Source: Cytophagales bacterium UBA2561 (GTDB taxonomy: Bacteria; Bacteroidota; Bacteroidia; Cytophagales; Thermoflexibacteraceae). Taken from it: DNA of 64,000 nucleotides. The stretch covers positions 186,001-250,000 of the forward strand of contig DDLX01000043.1 of the NCBI GenBank assembly GCA_002340355.1. Reading direction: 5' to 3'. Positions within the stretch are counted from its first letter, which is position 1. Each line of letters begins with the position of its first letter. Positions 17,862 through 27,164 of this stretch are shown here, piece after piece. Position numbers and translations under genes: made by a program. Below the pieces are notes generated by a model. That model ran no database searches and was not told the DNA's origin. It was given only the letters and a program-made list of their open reading frames with translations.

Positions 17862-17946
17862 TAAAGTTCAAGCGAAGTTTTAAGTACAATGCTGTGTTAA
17901 GTCGCCTTGACATAACCAATTGATAATAAATGATTTTAGATAGATT

Positions 17947-19602
17947 ATGCTTAAAAATCTATTGATAAAAAATTATGTCTTAATCAAAAAATTAGACATT
18001 ACGCTTTCATCTGCCTTAAATATCATCACAGGCGAAACAGGAGCAGGAAAATCCATTATGTTGGGGGCATTAGGCTTATTGTTGGGAAAACGAGCTGATT
18101 CTAAATCCTTATTTTCTAATGATAAGAAATGTATTATCGAAGCTGAGTTTGAAGTCGCTTCGTATGCTTTAACGGACTTATTTGATGAATTAGATTTGGA
18201 TTATGAAAATCCTTGCCTCATTCGCCGAGAAATTTCACCAAATGGAAAATCAAGAGCATTTATTAATGATACGCCTGTAAATTTAGCCACTTTAAAAAGA
18301 ATTTCTACGCGTTTATTAGATATTCATTCCCAACATGATACGTTACTTTTAGGGTCAGAAAATTACCAACGAGAACTTGTAGATATTTTCGCTGAAAATC
18401 AATCCATTTTCCAGATTTACCAAAAAACTTATCAAGTCTATCGAAAAGCTGAAAAAGCTTATCAAAAGCTAAAAAAAGAAGCCCAAGAAATTACACAAGA
18501 ATTAGATTATCAAACTTTTTTATTTCAAGAACTGGAAAAAGCCGAATTGGATGATATTAGCCAAGAAGATTTGGAACAGAAATTAAATAAGTTGGAAAAT
18601 GCTGAAATGATTAAAACCAATCTTAATTTAATGTCGGAACAGTTATCTAAGTCAGAATTTTCTGCTGAAAATTTGATTCAGTCTATTTTGTTAACCATAC
18701 GACCAATTGCTGAATTTTCCAAAAATTATCAACAACTTTATCAACGGCTCGAAAGTACTTCTTTTGAACTTCAAGATATTGCACAAGAAATTAATAATGA
18801 AGAAGATAGTCTGTTTTTCGATCAAGATGAATTTGAAGAAATTCAGAATCAATTAAGTCAGATTTACCATCTCCAAAACAAACATAAAGTACAGGCAGTT
18901 AGTGAGTTAATTTCTATTCGAGAAGAATTACGTATCAAAACAGAACGAGCCGCTAATTTTGATGAAGAACTAGAAAACTTAGATAAAAATCGAGCTGAAG
19001 CCTACAAAAAACTGCTCAAACAAGGCAAAAAATTAACGGCTTCACGCCAAAAAATTGCACCCAAAATTCAAAAAGAACTAGTTTCCAAACTCCAATTTGT
19101 CGGAATGCAAAATGCTCGGTTTGAGCTTCAAATCACACCGCGTAAACCTGATCTTTCGGGATGTGATATAATCGAATTTCTGTTTAGTGCAAATAAAGGA
19201 ATAGCTCCGCAACCACTCAAAAATGCAGCTTCGGGAGGGGAATTTTCTCGATTGATGTTATGTCTGAAACGAATGATAGCAGGAAAAATGGCTTTGCCTT
19301 CGATTATTTTTGATGAGATTGATACAGGAATTTCAGGTGAAATTGCCATTAAGGTCAGTCAATTATTGAATGAAATGGCACGCGAACATCAACTGCTAGT
19401 TATCAGCCATTTACCTCAAACAGCAGCAAATGGAAAAACGCACTTTTTTGTTTATAAAGAAAATGGAAAATCAGAAACAATAAGCCATATTCGTAAACTT
19501 TCTGCTCAAGAACGGATTACAGAAATCGCTCAAATGATTGGAGGAAAAAACTTCGGAAAAAGTGCTGTTCAAAGTGCCAAAGAATTATTAGAGATGTACT
19601 AA
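17947..19602 (+). CDS. recN: DNA repair protein RecN
   Basis: An SMC-like ATPase that acts early in double-strand-break repair by holding DNA. The 551 residues show Walker A 'GETGAGKS' near residue 28. Two long coiled-coil arms fill about residues 150-370. The ABC signature is 'SGGEFSRLMLCLK' and Walker B is 'IIFDEIDTGISGEIA'. The length matches the family. The gene is monocistronic, with a candidate promoter at 17833. Confidence 0.97.
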   Translation: MLKNLLIKNYVLIKKLDITLSSALNIITGETGAGKSIMLGALGLLLGKRADSKSLFSNDKKCIIEAEFEVASYALTDLFDELDLDYENPCLIRREISPNGKSRAFINDTPVNLATLKRISTRLLDIHSQHDTLLLGSENYQRELVDIFAENQSIFQIYQKTYQVYRKAEKAYQKLKKEAQEITQELDYQTFLFQELEKAELDDISQEDLEQKLNKLENAEMIKTNLNLMSEQLSKSEFSAENLIQSILLTIRPIAEFSKNYQQLYQRLESTSFELQDIAQEINNEEDSLFFDQDEFEEIQNQLSQIYHLQNKHKVQAVSELISIREELRIKTERAANFDEELENLDKNRAEAYKKLLKQGKKLTASRQKIAPKIQKELVSKLQFVGMQNARFELQITPRKPDLSGCDIIEFLFSANKGIAPQPLKNAASGGEFSRLMLCLKRMIAGKMALPSIIFDEIDTGISGEIAIKVSQLLNEMAREHQLLVISHLPQTAANGKTHFFVYKENGKSETISHIRKLSAQERITEIAQMIGGKNFGKSAVQSAKELLEMY

Positions 19603-19674
19603 GAATAGTCCCAGTCAAGGACTTGAAAGATGAAATAAGATAATCAAGCAAATTTTACTAAACTAATTAAAGAT

Positions 19675-21246
19675 ATGTTCAAAAGGATTTTTTCTCAACT
19701 GATAGGTTTTTGCGGAGTTGGTATGTTAATTTGCTTTGCAGTTTATGCACAAGCACAAAATGATAATTCACCTGAAAACCTCCCTAAAAACGTGAAAGAA
19801 ACTGTTCGTTTATTACTCAATAATTATGAAGAATACCGAGAAAATTCCCTCAAAGATCGCCGTTTTAAGAATGTTGATATTCAGTCTTTGCTTCAAAAAG
19901 CCAAAAAAGAATATGGATTTGAAGTCAAACTAATTGGGAAATCTATTGAAAATCGTCCGATTCATTTGGTGAGAATAGGGACAGGTAAAACTAGTGTTTT
20001 TTTATGGTCTCAAATGCACGGTAATGAACCTACTGCGACAGGAGCAATTTTTGATATTTTTAATTTTTTTGGAAGACCGAATGAGCTGGATTCCTTGAAA
20101 AAGGAAATTTTGGAAAACGTCAGTTTGTATTTTATTCCTATGTTGAACCCTGACGGAGCGGAACGGTTCAGTCGATATAATGCTGTTGGAATTGATTTGA
20201 ATCGGGATGCCAGACGATTGTCTTCCCCTGAATCTCAACTTTTGAAACATATTCGTGACAGTTTGGATGCGGATTGGGGGTTTAATTTACATGATCAAGG
20301 ACGACACCATGCTACGCAACGTAATAACCCCGCTACGATTTCATTTTTAGCGCCACCTTTCAACTCAAGGCGTTCGGTTAATAAAACGCGACAGAATGCA
20401 ATGCAATTAATTGGAGAATTAAATGAATTATTATCGGAGTACATTCCTGAACGAATCGGACGATATTATGATGGATATAATGCCAGAGCTTTTGGGGATA
20501 ATATCCAAAAATGGGGAACAGCCACGATTTTAGTCGAGTCAGGAGCTTACCCTAAAGATCCTGAACGTCAATTTGTTAGAAAGATGAACTTTGGGCTTTT
20601 GATGGGTGGGTTTATTTCTATTGCTCGAAAAAACTATGAAAAATATTCTACAGCTTCTTATAAAAAAATACCTAGCAACCGTTCTGTACTCAAGGATATT
20701 CGTCTGAAAAAATTGACTTTTCGCATTTTTGATACCGATATATCGACTGATATTACCATAAATCGCCAAGAAATTCAATACAATGAAAATCGTGATTTTT
20801 ATTATCGAGGCTCGATTCAAAATGTAGGTGAGTTATTTATGTATCACGGACATAGTGATATTAACTGTACAGGTTTACGAGCCGAATTCGGGAAAGTTTT
20901 TCGTAGAGAATATTCCTCTCTTGAGGAAATGGAAGAACTGAATTTCAAATCTTTATTATTAAATGGTTATACGGCTATACGACTTCGAATTAAGTCAGGA
21001 AAACCTAAAAATTACGTAGAAATCCCATCTAAAAATAGAAGTGGAATACCTAAGTTTTCGCCTTTTCCTTGTAATATTGTGATTAATGATGCCGAAGAGC
21101 CTAAGGCTGTTAATTTAGATGAAAATCCAAGTTTTGTGATTTACAAAGGAAAGGAAGTAAAATACATTTTGATTAATGGTTTTTTATATAATCCCAAGAC
21201 AGAAGAACCCGAAAATATAATTTATAATGGGGTGATTTTTGAATAA
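19675..21246 (+). CDS. Exported M14-family zinc carboxypeptidase
   Basis: A 523-residue exported enzyme with a signal peptide ending at 'VYAQAQ' (about residue 28). The M14 domain has metal ligands H115 and E118 in 'MHGNEP', a probable third His at 206 ('NLHDQG'), the substrate-binding 'GIDLNRDARR', and a catalytic-type Glu at 288 ('ILVESGAY'). The C-terminal 200 residues are a separate beta-rich region of unknown role. It probably trims peptides in the periplasm or outside the cell; specificity cannot be read from sequence. Confidence 0.88.
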   Translation: MFKRIFSQLIGFCGVGMLICFAVYAQAQNDNSPENLPKNVKETVRLLLNNYEEYRENSLKDRRFKNVDIQSLLQKAKKEYGFEVKLIGKSIENRPIHLVRIGTGKTSVFLWSQMHGNEPTATGAIFDIFNFFGRPNELDSLKKEILENVSLYFIPMLNPDGAERFSRYNAVGIDLNRDARRLSSPESQLLKHIRDSLDADWGFNLHDQGRHHATQRNNPATISFLAPPFNSRRSVNKTRQNAMQLIGELNELLSEYIPERIGRYYDGYNARAFGDNIQKWGTATILVESGAYPKDPERQFVRKMNFGLLMGGFISIARKNYEKYSTASYKKIPSNRSVLKDIRLKKLTFRIFDTDISTDITINRQEIQYNENRDFYYRGSIQNVGELFMYHGHSDINCTGLRAEFGKVFRREYSSLEEMEELNFKSLLLNGYTAIRLRIKSGKPKNYVEIPSKNRSGIPKFSPFPCNIVINDAEEPKAVNLDENPSFVIYKGKEVKYILINGFLYNPKTEEPENIIYNGVIFE

Positions 21247-21253
21247 ATTTCAT

Positions 21254-21297
21254 AAAAAAATCCGACCCCAATTCTAAAAATAGGGTTAGGATTTTTT
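21254..21297. terminator. Bidirectional terminator
   Basis: An A-run, AAATCC and ACCC pair across a loop with GGG, GGATTT and a T-run, between the converging M14 and mscS genes. Both flanks provide a U-run, so it can end either transcript. Confidence 0.7.
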
Positions 21298-21318
21298 CTA
21301 AATCTATCAATAAAAATA

Positions 21319-22167
21319 TTATTTTTTTAAATGAATTACTTGCTGAGGAAATGGAATTTCAATGTTATTTTCGTCTAGTGTAATTTTAATTTGTTCGTTT
21401 AAATCAAAAAATACGTCCCAATAATCATCAGGATGACAATAAGGCAAAGCCAAAAAGTCAACACTACTAGCATTCATCGCAAGGACTTTCACAGAAGGAG
21501 CAGGATCTTTACGAATCTTCGAATGATCTTCTAAAACTTTCTGAATAACTTCTTTCGTTTTTTGGATATCACTATCATAAGAAACACCAAATGCAACATC
21601 TGCTCGAATATATCCTCGACTCGTATAATTAACAATGTTTCCATTAATCAAAGGACCATTAGGAATAATAATTGCTTCATTTTGAGGAGTTTGTAAAATT
21701 GTAACTAAAACTGAAATTTCACGGACGTGTCCTTTGTAACCCTGTGCTTCGATCAAATCATTCACTTTAAAGGGACGAAATAACAAAATCAGAACACCAC
21801 CTGCCAAATTAGATAAGCTACCTTGTAAGGCTAAGCCAATTGCCAAACCTGCTGCTCCAACAATTGCTACGAATGAAGTAGTTTTAATCCCTAACGTAGA
21901 AGCAACTGAAATCACCAAGAGTGTTTGCAAAGTTAAACTCACTAATGAGCGTAAAAAAGGACGTAAAGAAACATCCATTTTAATGCGTTCGAAAGTTTTA
22001 TCCAGAAGACGAACAAGATGTTTAATAATTCGCATTCCAGCCCATAAAACAAACAAAGCTAATACGACTCTAGGAGCATAATTAACGACTAGTCTTGTAC
22101 CATCTTGTATGAATGTTTTAAAAATTTCAAGTTGTTCATTAAATTTAGTAACGGCTTCTGATTTCAT
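21319..22167 (-). CDS. Small-conductance mechanosensitive channel (MscS family)
   Basis: An inner-membrane channel that opens under membrane tension to release solutes. The 282 residues have three N-terminal membrane helices. The third, pore-lining helix is the Gly/Ala-rich 'VAIVGAAGLAIGLALQGSLS'. The soluble beta domain follows ('NLAGGVLILLFRPFKVND', 'IIPNGPLINGNIVNYTS') and then the C-terminal cytosolic cage. All family landmarks are present. A TATATTTG -7 match lies 62 bases upstream. Confidence 0.95.
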   Translation of the reverse strand: MKSEAVTKFNEQLEIFKTFIQDGTRLVVNYAPRVVLALFVLWAGMRIIKHLVRLLDKTFERIKMDVSLRPFLRSLVSLTLQTLLVISVASTLGIKTTSFVAIVGAAGLAIGLALQGSLSNLAGGVLILLFRPFKVNDLIEAQGYKGHVREISVLVTILQTPQNEAIIIPNGPLINGNIVNYTSRGYIRADVAFGVSYDSDIQKTKEVIQKVLEDHSKIRKDPAPSVKVLAMNASSVDFLALPYCHPDDYWDVFFDLNEQIKITLDENNIEIPFPQQVIHLKK

Positions 22168-22228
22168 GTTTTTGAAAGGGCTAAAGTAGATAAATAGTTA
22201 TAAGCTATAATAAAATTATTTTATAAAT

Positions 22229-22236
22229 CAAATATA
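22229..22236 (-). promoter_or_regulatory. Candidate -7 element for the mscS-type gene
   Basis: It reads TATATTTG on the minus strand. The same octamer precedes gmhA and lies upstream of atpA. No TTG is found at the -33 distance. Confidence 0.35.
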
Positions 22237-23019
22237 TCAAAACGCCATAAACTTCCAGACCATTTCTAAGAATTCAGCTGGTTTTTCGGCATGTAGCCAA
22301 TGTCCAGCTCCTCGAAGGGTAGTGATTTGAGCCGTAGGGAATCGGTTTTTAATTATTTGAAAATCTTCAACGGGAACATAATTTGACTTTTCTCCTCGCA
22401 AAAACAAGATTTTTCCTGTAATTGGTTCACCTATGGGCAATGATTGTCCTAGATTTGCAATTTGCTCTGTTAAAACAGGTAAGTTAATGCGCCAATCGAA
22501 TTGATTTGTATCGTTTCGATACAAGTTTTTTAATAAAAATTGTCGTACTCCCAGACTAGGCTCATATTGGGCTAAAATTTCATCAGCTTGTTTCCGACTT
22601 TTTAAAATACTTAAATTCACTGCATTAAAACCTGCTAAAATTTTCTGGTGTCGAACAGGATATGATTTAATTCCCATATCAGCAATTAATAGACGGTCAA
22701 AAATTTTAGGATAATTTTTGGCTAAAAAAAGCACTGTTTTTCCACCCATTGAATGTCCAATTAAAGCAGGCTTCTGGAGATTTTGTTGTTGGATAAATTC
22801 ATATAAGTCTTTGCTAAGTGACTCATAATCATGGTTTTTATGGTGAGGGCTACGTCCATGATTGCGTTGATCAATCAGCAAAACGTGGTATTTCTGAGCA
22901 ATTTTTTTGCTGAGGGTTAACCAGTTATCGCATGAGCCAAATAAACCATGTAAAATCAAAAGGGATGGATTTCCTGAATTCTTATGCTCAGTACCAAGCT
23001 CTCGATAAAATAAATTCAT
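22237..23019 (-). CDS. Alpha/beta-fold hydrolase, YbfF-like esterase
   Basis: A 260-residue cytosolic serine hydrolase from the ATG at 23019; an upstream start would add an unconvincing basic extension. The oxyanion region is 'LILHGLFGSCDNW', the nucleophile elbow 'IGHSMGGKT', and the catalytic His lies in 'GAGHWLHAEKP' near the end. Close relatives hydrolyse short acyl or acyl-CoA esters, but the substrate is not evident. It is divergent from engB. Confidence 0.85.
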   Translation of the reverse strand: MNLFYRELGTEHKNSGNPSLLILHGLFGSCDNWLTLSKKIAQKYHVLLIDQRNHGRSPHHKNHDYESLSKDLYEFIQQQNLQKPALIGHSMGGKTVLFLAKNYPKIFDRLLIADMGIKSYPVRHQKILAGFNAVNLSILKSRKQADEILAQYEPSLGVRQFLLKNLYRNDTNQFDWRINLPVLTEQIANLGQSLPIGEPITGKILFLRGEKSNYVPVEDFQIIKNRFPTAQITTLRGAGHWLHAEKPAEFLEMVWKFMAF

Positions 23020-23126
23020 ATTGTTTACGTGTTTTATAAGAAAGGGCGTTTTATTTTTAGAAGGAATGAATTTTATCCTAATAAATTGCAAAATTGGGCA
23101 AGGAACTTGATTTTTAGAGACAATTG

Positions 23127-23152
23127 TTAGAATTTTACCCCAAAAATTCTAA
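23127..23152 (+). promoter_or_regulatory. Hairpin abutting the engB start codon
   Basis: TTAGAATTTT at 23127-23136 pairs perfectly with AAAATTCTAA at 23143-23152 around the loop ACCCCA. The stem ends three bases before the ATG of engB, where it could limit ribosome access if it is transcribed. Confidence 0.5.
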
Positions 23153-23155
23153 AAA

Positions 23156-23752
23156 ATGCAAATTAAATCGGCTCGTTTTGTTATCAGTAATACTGATTAT
23201 CGAAAATGCCCTAGCCCTACACTTCCTGAATATGCCTTTATTGGGCGGTCGAATGTAGGGAAATCGTCCCTCATTAATATGCTTACGCACCAAACGAAAC
23301 TGGCGAAAACTTCGGCAAAACCAGGGAAAACACAATTGATTAACCATTTCAAGATTAATGATAATTGGTACTTGGTAGATTTGCCAGGTTATGGTTGGGC
23401 GAGTACAGGCAAAGAAAAACGATATCAGTTTACCAAAATGATTGAAGAATACTTAACGAATCGTTCTAATTTGCGTTGTGTGTTTGTATTGGTAGATATA
23501 CGACATCCCATGCAAGCCAATGACTCTGATTTTATGCTTTGGTTAGGTGAGCGACAAATTCCGTTTTGCCTTATTTTTACCAAAACAGATAAACTTCCGA
23601 AGAGTAAAATTACAGCACAAATTGAGCGTTATCGGAAACAAATGTTGGAATTTTGGGAGGCTATGCCACGTTATTTCTACACGTCTTCGCTCAAAAAACA
23701 AGGACGAGCAGAAGTCTTAGAGTTTATTCATCAACTAAATCAGAAGAATTAG
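23156..23752 (+). CDS. engB: Ribosome biogenesis GTPase EngB/YsxC
   Basis: An essential GTPase in large-subunit ribosome assembly. The 198 residues have the G1 loop 'GRSNVGKSSLIN', G2/G3 with 'KPGKTQLINHF' and 'DLPGYGWA', G4 'TKTDKL', and the C-terminal 'TSSLKKQGRAE' G5 region. The length is typical of the family. A perfect hairpin ends three bases before the start codon. The DUF5606 gene follows after 75 bases in the same direction, a possible two-gene operon. Confidence 0.97.
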   Translation: MQIKSARFVISNTDYRKCPSPTLPEYAFIGRSNVGKSSLINMLTHQTKLAKTSAKPGKTQLINHFKINDNWYLVDLPGYGWASTGKEKRYQFTKMIEEYLTNRSNLRCVFVLVDIRHPMQANDSDFMLWLGERQIPFCLIFTKTDKLPKSKITAQIERYRKQMLEFWEAMPRYFYTSSLKKQGRAEVLEFIHQLNQKN

Positions 23753-23827
23753 AATATTTGTTCAAATCAAGGGTTTGGTTCCTAAAACAAATGCAGATTA
23801 TTGCATATCAAAAAATTAACTGTAAAC

Positions 23828-24277
23828 ATGAAATTAAAAGACATTGCGGCGGTTGCAGGAAAACCGGGATTGTATCGAATTGTAAAGCCTACTCGTTCAG
23901 GAGTCATTTTAGAAACGCTGGATAAAAAAAAGAAGAAGATCGTTACAAACGTCAATTATCGAGTTTCAGTATTGAAGGAAATTTCGATTTATACAGTTAC
24001 AACCGAGGGGTCAGTTTCTTTATTAGCGGTACTAAAAGCGGTAAAAGAAAAATATCCCGAAGCTGAGTTACAAGTTCCTAAAAATAATGATGGCTTGATT
24101 GATTTTATTGCAGAAATTGTTCCTGAGTTTGATGAAGATCGTGTTTATCCTTCAGATGTAAAAAAACTCATTATGTGGTTTAATATTTTAAATTTATATG
24201 CTCCCGAAATCTTTGAGGAATCAGAAGAAGAGGAAGTAGGGGATAAGGAGGAAAAAGCAGAAGGAACAGCAGCTTAA
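23828..24277 (+). CDS. DUF5606 domain protein
   Basis: A 149-residue protein of a family found in Bacteroidota. The start at 23828 gives the characteristic N-terminus 'MKLKDIAAVAGKPGLYRIVK' followed by 'VSVLKEISIYT'. The first 65 residues form a small beta-barrel-like module, then a helical part, and the last 20 residues are almost all acidic. It is probably cytosolic; the function is not known. It lies behind engB, which hints at a ribosome or nucleic-acid connection without proving it. Confidence 0.85.
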   Translation: MKLKDIAAVAGKPGLYRIVKPTRSGVILETLDKKKKKIVTNVNYRVSVLKEISIYTVTTEGSVSLLAVLKAVKEKYPEAELQVPKNNDGLIDFIAEIVPEFDEDRVYPSDVKKLIMWFNILNLYAPEIFEESEEEEVGDKEEKAEGTAA

Positions 24278-24305
24278 TATTTTTTAATTACTTGTTTTTT
24301 AATAG

Positions 24306-24344
24306 TTTCCTTTGACAAAAATATGTAAGATTTGTCAAAGGAAA
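24306..24344. terminator. Hairpin between convergent genes
   Basis: TTTCCTTTGACAAA at 24306-24319 pairs perfectly over 14 bases with TTTGTCAAAGGAAA at 24331-24344. It separates the DUF5606 and ccmE stop codons and likely stops both transcripts, although the U-runs are short. Confidence 0.65.
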
Positions 24345-24361
24345 TTGATGTTAAAAATTTT

Positions 24362-24784
24362 CTATGCAGCTGCCTTAACTTGCTTTTCTTCATATTTTGA
24401 AGGACATTTCATCAAAATTTCACTAGCTACAAACTTCTCATTCTTGTATTTTCCGATGACTACAACTTTTTCGGATTTCTCAAAATCCCGCATGGAGGCA
24501 GGTGGTTTATGACAAACCACTTGAACGATTTCGCCTTTCTCATCTTGTAAATCAAAGGCTAAATAATTGGGGTTTTTAAGTGGGTCATATTGAACACCTG
24601 TTACAATTCCTTTAGCATTTTTAGGTAAATCACCAACTACATGAATCTCATCTGTATTACCTTCAGAAGCTAAATCTCGGGCAGTTTTGAAGTCAACGTA
24701 CTGGCTGGCATCACCTGCCGAAGTAATGACAATTCCCATTGCAATTGCAATGATAATAATACCGATAATATGGGTTACTTTCAT
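24362..24784 (-). CDS. ccmE: Cytochrome c maturation heme chaperone CcmE, cysteine variant
   Basis: CcmE carries heme in the periplasm for attachment to c-type cytochromes. The 140 residues have an N-terminal membrane anchor (residues 4-22) and a small OB-fold beta barrel. The heme attachment site is not the usual H-x-x-x-Y: here it reads 'LMKCPSKYEE', that is C-x-x-x-Y. Cys-type CcmE proteins are known in some bacteria and archaea. No other ccm genes are adjacent, so the maturation system must be encoded elsewhere. Confidence 0.8.
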   Translation of the reverse strand: MKVTHIIGIIIIAIAMGIVITSAGDASQYVDFKTARDLASEGNTDEIHVVGDLPKNAKGIVTGVQYDPLKNPNYLAFDLQDEKGEIVQVVCHKPPASMRDFEKSEKVVVIGKYKNEKFVASEILMKCPSKYEEKQVKAAA

Positions 24785-24843
24785 TTGTTGAATTTGTTTA
24801 GATTAGCTTTAAAAACGAAACATGAAAAAGATAAAATAAGTTA

Positions 24844-26178
24844 TTAATAGCCTGAGTTTTGTACTAAATTGGGATTTAATATAATTTCTCGTTCTGGAAT
24901 AGGTAAGACTAAGCGGTTGTCTTGTGCTGTAAGGTTTCCAAAATTTTCACCTTTTCGTTTCTTATCATGATATAAGTCGCCTTCCCATGCTAATTCTTTG
25001 AGGCGTTCTTCTCGGATATTTCGTAACAAAGCAAAAGGCGAAAAAGTAGCTTTATCTTCAGGGAGTCCTGCTCTTACTCGAATCTGATTATAATCTTCTC
25101 GAATAATGTTTATATCTCCTTGATTTTCAGCCAAAATCTCTGCCCGAATCAAATATATTTCAGGTAATCGAATTAGAGGAAGTGGCATTCCATCAGGTGA
25201 GTTTGTAGCATCAAATTTACGAATGTAAACTTTTCCTCCTTCAAAAAGATAAAATAAAAAACGCCTTTGGTCATTAAAATCTTTATCCAAAACGGATTTA
25301 AATGAAGAAGCAACAGAAAAATACCCTCCTTGTACTTTTTTGAGATTATAAAAGTCATCTAAAAAAGTAGTAGAATTGTCAGAGGTTGTACTTTTAAGTC
25401 GGAAAAAAGTTTCAGTATCTTGGCTTTCTGAAAATATATCTGAAACTGATTTACTTAATGAAAATGGACTTGTTTCAATAATTTTATTGACCAAAGAGAA
25501 GGCTTTATCATAATTTTTTTGCTGAAAATAAAGGCGGGCTAAAGTAGCTTGGACTGCCCAAAAATTAGCTTGATTGGGATTCGTACTTTTGGCATAAAGC
25601 AAACTTGAACTTTCGTCAAAATCCTGAATTAATTTTTCATAAAATACAGAAATAGAATCTCTTACAGGATAAAAGTTAGAACTTGTTGCTACCTCTTTGA
25701 TATAGGGTACAGCCAAACCACTGTCCAAACTAGAAAAATATCGACTTAACTCGAAATGAAGTAGTCCCCGAATGTATAGACATTCTCCTTTGACTTGGTT
25801 TCGAGTAGTCGTATCAGAGATAACGTTTATATTTTCTAAGATTCGGTTTGTCCGATTGATGACATCATAAGCATCCTTCCAAATTCCTAAGACGATAGAA
25901 TTACTAGGCGAAATTTCTCGTTCTAAAAACTCCTGATAAACTTTAGGAATAGGACTTTTTCCAGATTTTTGCAATTCTCCTGTTAACAACTCACCTACAA
26001 GCCACAAATTTCCTCCGTATAAATTTGGACTTTGTAAACCATCATACACCCCCGTTAAGGCTTGCTGAATTCCTGCGGGTGTTTGCAAGGCTTTTTCAGA
26101 GGTGTATAAATTCTGAGGCTCTTTATCCCAAAGATGACATCCTGTAAGGAGTAAAAAAATCCATAAAAAACGACTCAT
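24844..26178 (-). CDS. SusD/RagB-family outer-membrane lipoprotein
   Basis: A surface nutrient-binding lipoprotein that normally caps a SusC TonB-dependent channel. The start at 26178 gives the lipobox 'FLLLTGCHLW', with the acylated cysteine at residue 14. The 444 residues have TPR-like helices, the family N-terminal 'TPAGIQQALTGVYDGLQ' and the C-terminal 'REERLKELAWEGDLYHDKKR' block. No SusC gene lies on either side, which is unusual; it may pair with a transporter elsewhere. Confidence 0.9.
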   Translation of the reverse strand: MSRFLWIFLLLTGCHLWDKEPQNLYTSEKALQTPAGIQQALTGVYDGLQSPNLYGGNLWLVGELLTGELQKSGKSPIPKVYQEFLEREISPSNSIVLGIWKDAYDVINRTNRILENINVISDTTTRNQVKGECLYIRGLLHFELSRYFSSLDSGLAVPYIKEVATSSNFYPVRDSISVFYEKLIQDFDESSSLLYAKSTNPNQANFWAVQATLARLYFQQKNYDKAFSLVNKIIETSPFSLSKSVSDIFSESQDTETFFRLKSTTSDNSTTFLDDFYNLKKVQGGYFSVASSFKSVLDKDFNDQRRFLFYLFEGGKVYIRKFDATNSPDGMPLPLIRLPEIYLIRAEILAENQGDINIIREDYNQIRVRAGLPEDKATFSPFALLRNIREERLKELAWEGDLYHDKKRKGENFGNLTAQDNRLVLPIPEREIILNPNLVQNSGY

Positions 26179-26264
26179 GATGATTTTCGGTTTAATCCTA
26201 ACACTTGGTGAAAGGTCTCGAAACATCGGAACACTCCAAAAATTAACATATAACTTTGGGGTAT

Positions 26265-27098
26265 TTATTTTTTGGCGCGTGTCCTTGTAGCTCTTTTCTT
26301 TGTGGTTCTGGTTGTTGTTCTTTTTTTACGGGTTGATTTCCTACGTGTTTTGCGTTTAGGTGCTTCTTCCTCAATCACATCAATTACATTGGCAAAAATA
26401 CGTCCACAATGCTCACAAACGATGATTTTCTTACGATCCTTAACCTCAGCCTGTCGTTGTAAAGGAACAATATTAAAACACCCTCCACAGGCATGTCGTT
26501 CAACAGAAACAACAGCTAATCCATTACGCGAGCCTTTTCGTAATCGGTTGTAAGCATGCAATAAACGAGGTTCAACTTGTTTAGTTCGGCGTTCTCGATC
26601 TTTGAGAAGTTTGCGCTCATCTTCCTCATTTTCTTTAAGGATAACTTCTAGTTCAGTTCGCTTGTTATCTAAATCTTTTTGGCGTTCTACCATCGTTTCT
26701 TTGGTATCGCCAATCATTCCTTCTTTTTTATCAATACGCTCTTCAACTTCTCTAATCTTCTTATTACAAATTCGAATTTCCAAATCTTGGAGTTCGATTT
26801 CTTTAGCTAAGGCATCAAATTCTCGATTGTTCCGAACATCGTTTTGTTGTTTTTCGTATTTCTCGATGAGGCGTTCGGAATCTTTAATGGCAGTTCTGAG
26901 ATTTTTAATTTCGTCTTTGAGCAAATCACACTCACTCTCAAACTTTTTAATACGTGTCTGATAGCCTTCAATTTCATCCTCTAAGTCTTGTACTTCTTCA
27001 GGCAAATCACCACGAACTTTTTTGATTTCATCAAGCTGAGAGTCAACATTCTGGAGTTTTATAAGCGCCTCTAATTTTTTTACAATCGGATTATCCAT
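26265..27098 (-). CDS. Coiled-coil protein with C4-type zinc ribbon
   Basis: A 277-residue cytosolic protein. Residues 1-180 form a long antiparallel coiled coil. A four-cysteine zinc ribbon follows ('CGGCFNIVPLQR' and 'CEHCGRIF', residues about 200-235). The tail is a Lys/Arg/Thr-rich stretch of about 35 residues that could bind nucleic acid. This is the bacterial DUF164/C4 zinc-ribbon family, whose role is poorly defined. The highly basic tail looks typical of Bacteroidota members. Confidence 0.85.
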   Translation of the reverse strand: MDNPIVKKLEALIKLQNVDSQLDEIKKVRGDLPEEVQDLEDEIEGYQTRIKKFESECDLLKDEIKNLRTAIKDSERLIEKYEKQQNDVRNNREFDALAKEIELQDLEIRICNKKIREVEERIDKKEGMIGDTKETMVERQKDLDNKRTELEVILKENEEDERKLLKDRERRTKQVEPRLLHAYNRLRKGSRNGLAVVSVERHACGGCFNIVPLQRQAEVKDRKKIIVCEHCGRIFANVIDVIEEEAPKRKTRRKSTRKKRTTTRTTKKRATRTRAKK

Positions 27099-27156
27099 AG
27101 AATTCGGAGTCGTTCTAGTTTAAGTATTTATTACATCAAGGACTAAATAGAAAGAG

Positions 27157-27164
27157 CAAAGTTA
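27157..27164 (-). promoter_or_regulatory. Candidate -7 element for the zinc-ribbon gene
   Basis: It reads TAACTTTG on the minus strand, 59 bases before the ATG at 27098. There is no good -33 TTG. Confidence 0.4.

Noticed and set aside
26272..26961. Plus-strand Ser/Leu-rich frames opposite the zinc-ribbon coiled coil
   Set aside because: Composition mirrors the Lys/Glu-rich coding strand; no protein family is recognisable.
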